Shown: piece by piece, positions 32,218-34,316 of the stretch
Layout of the letters: each line of letters opens with the position of its first letter
Numbering within the stretch: position 1 is the stretch's first letter
DNA from: Paenibacillus sp. yr247
GTDB lineage: Bacteria; Bacillota; Bacilli; Paenibacillales; NBRC-103111
Assembly (NCBI RefSeq): GCF_900103825.1
Contig: NZ_FNIF01000036.1
Location: 1 to 34,316, forward strand
Length of the DNA stretch: 34,316 nucleotides
Reading direction: 5' to 3'
Notes under the pieces: generated by a model
Database searches by the model: none
Told to the model about the DNA's origin: nothing
Seen by the model: the letters and a program-made list of their open reading frames with translations, nothing else
Translations under genes and position numbers: made by a program

Positions 32218-33341
32218 AGTTTATTGACATGTTCTCTGGCCAGCAGGGAACGATTATTTCATCGTTAATCTTATTGCCCATCTTAATTCTGATGTGTTTG
32301 ATTACCCTGAATCTCTATAAACAGCGGAAGAAGACGTCGTACTTTACTTTATCAATTGCATTATTCCTCACACTTATCAATCACGGATTGACGATTACAC
32401 AAGCATTAACTGGGAATCCTCATGTTCCTTTTCTCAGTACCCCACTAGTTAGTCGAGGAATTACTGTCTTAGGGGATTGTGCCATTATTATCATGATTAT
32501 TGGATTTTATCAGCTGTATCATTTTATCTCAGCAAAGGTGCAGTGGCTCGTATTCGGAGTATGTGGTCTTACGGCGGCCATGACCTTTTTCTTCCCAACC
32601 TGGATTGAGCACATCGCTAAACTTCTATTAATTGCTGGTGCCTTTGTTTTATTCGGGGGGAAGATTGGCAAAGACTATAAATTTAGATGGGCCGCGGCAC
32701 TGCTCTTTTTGACGGATGCGATTCGATTTTATGCTCAATTCCTTGCCAAAGCCAATTATCCCTGGATGCCGTTTTTCTTGAATACCCTGCCTGTTGTTAC
32801 ATATTCGATATTTTTTTTCATCCTACTGGAGCGGGTTATCGAAGTGATGCAGAAGTCGTACATATCTTCGATTACAGACGCTTTAACGGGGCTTTATAAT
32901 CGGCGACATTTTTATTCATCTGTCGACAAAGCCGTTAGTCTTGGGCGGCCATTTTCCATTTTGTTCTTGGACATTGATAGCTTCAAAATATTGAACGATA
33001 CGAAAGGTCACAAAGCCGGTGATGATGTCCTAAAGCAGGTCGCGTCTATATTAAAAGAAGAGCTCGATGGGATCGGCATGGCCGGACGTTATGGAGGAGA
33101 AGAATTAGTTTGCTTGATTACTGATGTATCCCACGATATGAAGCAACTGACCGAGAGAATTCGTTTCCGGATTGAAAAAGAGACAAATCCCCACGTAACT
33201 GCAAGTATTGGGTACTGCACTTTTGAGCGGGGGATGACTACAGAAGAAATCATCAAAAATGCGGATGGAGCGATGTATCGGGCTAAGACGACAGGGAAGA
33301 ACAAGGTTGTTCGGTTTGCAGCAACAACAGCAGTAATTTAA
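32214..33341 (+). CDS. Membrane GGDEF protein, putative diguanylate cyclase
   Basis: Role: synthesis of the second messenger c-di-GMP from GTP, triggered by a membrane sensor. Seen: 375 residues. Six to seven hydrophobic segments cover about residues 10-215, followed by a short linker and the GGDEF domain: TDALTGLYNRRHFY (about 223-236), FSILFLDIDSFKILNDTKGH (about 245-264), RYGGEELVCL as the active-site loop (about 295-304) and, at the end, NADGAMYRAKTTGKNKVV. The loop reads GGEEL rather than GGD/EEF. The RxxD inhibitory site normally five residues before it is missing (DGIG instead), so product inhibition through that site is unlikely. Activity is likely but not certain. Coupled by ATGA to the small CxxC gene. 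Confidence 0.92.
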   Translation: MKFIDMFSGQQGTIISSLILLPILILMCLITLNLYKQRKKTSYFTLSIALFLTLINHGLTITQALTGNPHVPFLSTPLVSRGITVLGDCAIIIMIIGFYQLYHFISAKVQWLVFGVCGLTAAMTFFFPTWIEHIAKLLLIAGAFVLFGGKIGKDYKFRWAAALLFLTDAIRFYAQFLAKANYPWMPFFLNTLPVVTYSIFFFILLERVIEVMQKSYISSITDALTGLYNRRHFYSSVDKAVSLGRPFSILFLDIDSFKILNDTKGHKAGDDVLKQVASILKEELDGIGMAGRYGGEELVCLITDVSHDMKQLTERIRFRIEKETNPHVTASIGYCTFERGMTTEEIIKNADGAMYRAKTTGKNKVVRFAATTAVI

Positions 33342-33699
33342 TGAAGGAAGTGGTGAAGGAAAATAAAGTCTGTTAGTGAAATTTGCAAAAGTAAACGTAT
33401 CCTTACAAAGCCTTGATTTTACTGAGGTTTTCGGATAGTTGTTCCAACGGTGCAGGAAAATAAAGATTGTTAGTGGAAAATAAAGCGAGAAATTCCATTC
33501 AGTGCTTCGATTTATAGGAATGATTTAATTGCTAAGATTAATGAACATGCAACTAAATAGGGTTTGAAAATAATAAATCATCACTAAACTAAACTTGTGG
33601 CAGTACCCGCAACGCCTACAAACAAGCATTATCAGGCGTGGAAGCGGCCTGATAAAATCCTGACTCTAAGCCATCTAAACCGTATTTACATGGACCTGA
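33342..33699. other. Intergenic stretch with short direct repeats, no gene seen
   Basis: GGAAAATAAAGTCTGTTAGTG (33358-33378) recurs as GGAAAATAAAGATTGTTAGTG (33455-33475), 19 of 21 identical, and a partial third copy GGAAAATAAAG follows at 33475-33485. The rest is AT-rich; no promoter, terminator or coding frame stands out before 33700. Confidence 0.5.
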
Positions 33700-33944
33700 T
33701 TTTATACCATTGATGAAAGTATTGCATCTCAATGGAACGGAACAAAAAAAGCAGCGGTAGTCATGGACGAATATTATCGTCCTAGTCTGCGCTGCTTTCA
33801 GATTGAAAATCAGTGGATGCAACCTTCTCATGTACGCGAGAAGGCTGGAGATGGTTCGGGTATGTACATAACGGGAAAGAACCATTGTGGAAAGTAGGAA
33901 TTGGTCTAATATATATTACTGCCAACGCGGAGAACCGTAAGTAA
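33700..33944 (+). pseudogene. Broken gene of unknown function
   Basis: One frame open from 33700 to TAG 33897 reads with coding character: IDESIASQWNGTKKAAVVMD, then EYYRPSLRCFQIENQWMQPS and VREKAGDGSGMYITGKNH. Directly after, the next frame continues PLWKVGIGLIYITANAENRK to 33944, so a frameshift near 33880 is likely. No start codon with an RBS is visible. I do not recognise the family. The same stretch carries an inverted repeat (33748-33798). It could alternatively be a small intact gene from ATG 33763, but that start has no clear Shine-Dalgarno. Confidence 0.35.
33748..33798. repeat. Two-step inverted repeat of 51 bp
   Basis: AAAGCAGCG (33748-33756) pairs with CGCTGCTTT (33790-33798), and inside it GGACGA (33765-33770) pairs with TCGTCC (33777-33782). 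RNA from it would form a branched stem; no T tract follows on the plus strand. It may be a chance structure in a degraded gene, an attenuator for the downstream FUSC gene, or an insertion-sequence end. Confidence 0.5.
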
Positions 33945-33995
33945 CGGCAAGTTTTGGCGGAAGAAGCTCGCTGAAGCTTTGGGAGGAATGGGACT

Positions 33996-34316
33996 TTGAA
34001 GCTACATTACGATACTCCGATGCGTTTCGGTATGATACTACAAACCGTTAAAACAACTCTCGCGGCAGCCTTGTCTTGGGAAGTGGCAACTCAGTTTACG
34101 TCTAATAATTACCCATACTTTGCGCCATTAGCCGCTGTTTTAACGGTACAGATTACGGTTGCTGATTCTCTTGAAAAAGCTATGCAACGAACAGTAGGGA
34201 TCATTCTCGGAGTCGCCGTCAGTTTACTTGTCGGGCATTGGTTCGGTATAGAGACATTATCTATTTTTCTTGTGATTTTGCTCGGAATGATGATATCTAA
34301 TGCCTTGCGTTTAAGT
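33996..34316 (+). CDS. FUSC/aromatic acid exporter (ArAE) family membrane protein, C-terminus off the window
   Basis: Seen: 107 codons open to the right edge. Start: TTG 33996, 9 nt after GGGAGG (33981-33986); the ATG at 33988 stops after three codons, so TTG is the credible start. The protein begins KLHYDTPMRFGMILQTVKTT, followed by YPYFAPLAAVLTVQITVADS, the hallmark of the FUSC/DUF939 first domain, then TVGIILGVAVSLLVGHWFG and another membrane helix. Known relatives are about 330-370 residues (Bacillus YgaE/YqjA type) or larger AaeB exporters. They are proposed to export aromatic acids. The substrate here is unknown. Confidence 0.88.
   Translation, partial: MKLHYDTPMRFGMILQTVKTTLAAALSWEVATQFTSNNYPYFAPLAAVLTVQITVADSLEKAMQRTVGIILGVAVSLLVGHWFGIETLSIFLVILLGMMISNALRLS

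Noticed and set aside
1..34316. CRISPR arrays, tRNA or rRNA genes and intact insertion sequences
   Set aside because: No regularly spaced repeats, cloverleaf with CCA-type ends, rRNA-like sequence or complete transposase frame was seen anywhere in the window.

Overview
The window comes from a low-to-moderate GC, endospore-forming Firmicute, most likely Paenibacillus or a close relative. The signs are an alpha/beta-type small acid-soluble spore protein with a sigma-G-like promoter, a DUF1657 protein, a SpoVB-like flippase, strong AGGAGG-type ribosome binding sites and remnants of copper-amine-oxidase-like 'stalk' and NPCBM domains, which are common in Paenibacillus. Everything is inferred by reading the sequence; no database search was possible.

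Region 1 (1-2100) is accessory debris. It holds a TetR-family regulator cut by the left edge, a truncated tyrosine recombinase, a solitary RelE/ParE-like toxin behind a perfect 12-bp inverted repeat, and the C-terminal scrap of a large serine recombinase.

Region 2 (2100-15765) is one long plus-strand inositol-type catabolic operon. A strong sigma-A promoter with a LacI-type operator at its start site leads into a roughly 570-nt leader carrying a tandem duplication. Then come an ABC sugar importer (binding lipoprotein and two permeases, the second with an apparent frameshift), a TIM-barrel isomerase, a Gfo/Idh/MocA dehydrogenase, an IolE-like dehydratase, a LacI regulator, and iolD, iolB, iolC, iolA and iolJ, closed by a strong terminator. 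The enzymes would take myo-inositol (or a related cyclitol) through inosose, the trione, 5-deoxy-glucuronate, DKG and DKG-6-phosphate to DHAP and malonate semialdehyde, then acetyl-CoA. No import ATPase, MFS inositol permease or DeoR-type IolR lies in the window.

Region 3 (15765-18755) is gene-poor. It has one intact polysaccharide deacetylase among decayed fragments (a stalk-like protein, a histidine phosphatase and an unidentified GC-rich scrap).

Region 4 (18755-24422) is a zinc island. znuA, znuC and znuB run leftward, divergently from a Fur-family regulator that looks like Zur. A convergent ycgR/ycgQ-like membrane pair with a His/Asp-rich loop follows.

Region 5 (24423-34316) contains an NPCBM/stalk pseudogene, a SpoVB/MurJ-type flippase, two secreted cell-wall enzymes (an amidase-like protein and an NlpC/P60 lipoprotein), DUF1657, a pentapeptide-repeat remnant, a standalone ATP-dependent DNA ligase, a SASP gene, a leader with a terminator ahead of a 57-residue CxxC protein fused by ATGA overlap to a membrane GGDEF protein, and the start of a FUSC/aromatic-acid-exporter-type membrane protein cut by the right edge.

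The points most worth a second look are the duplicated operator leader and frameshifted permease of the inositol operon, the attenuator/small-CxxC-protein/GGDEF unit, and the solitary toxin between two recombinase remnants.
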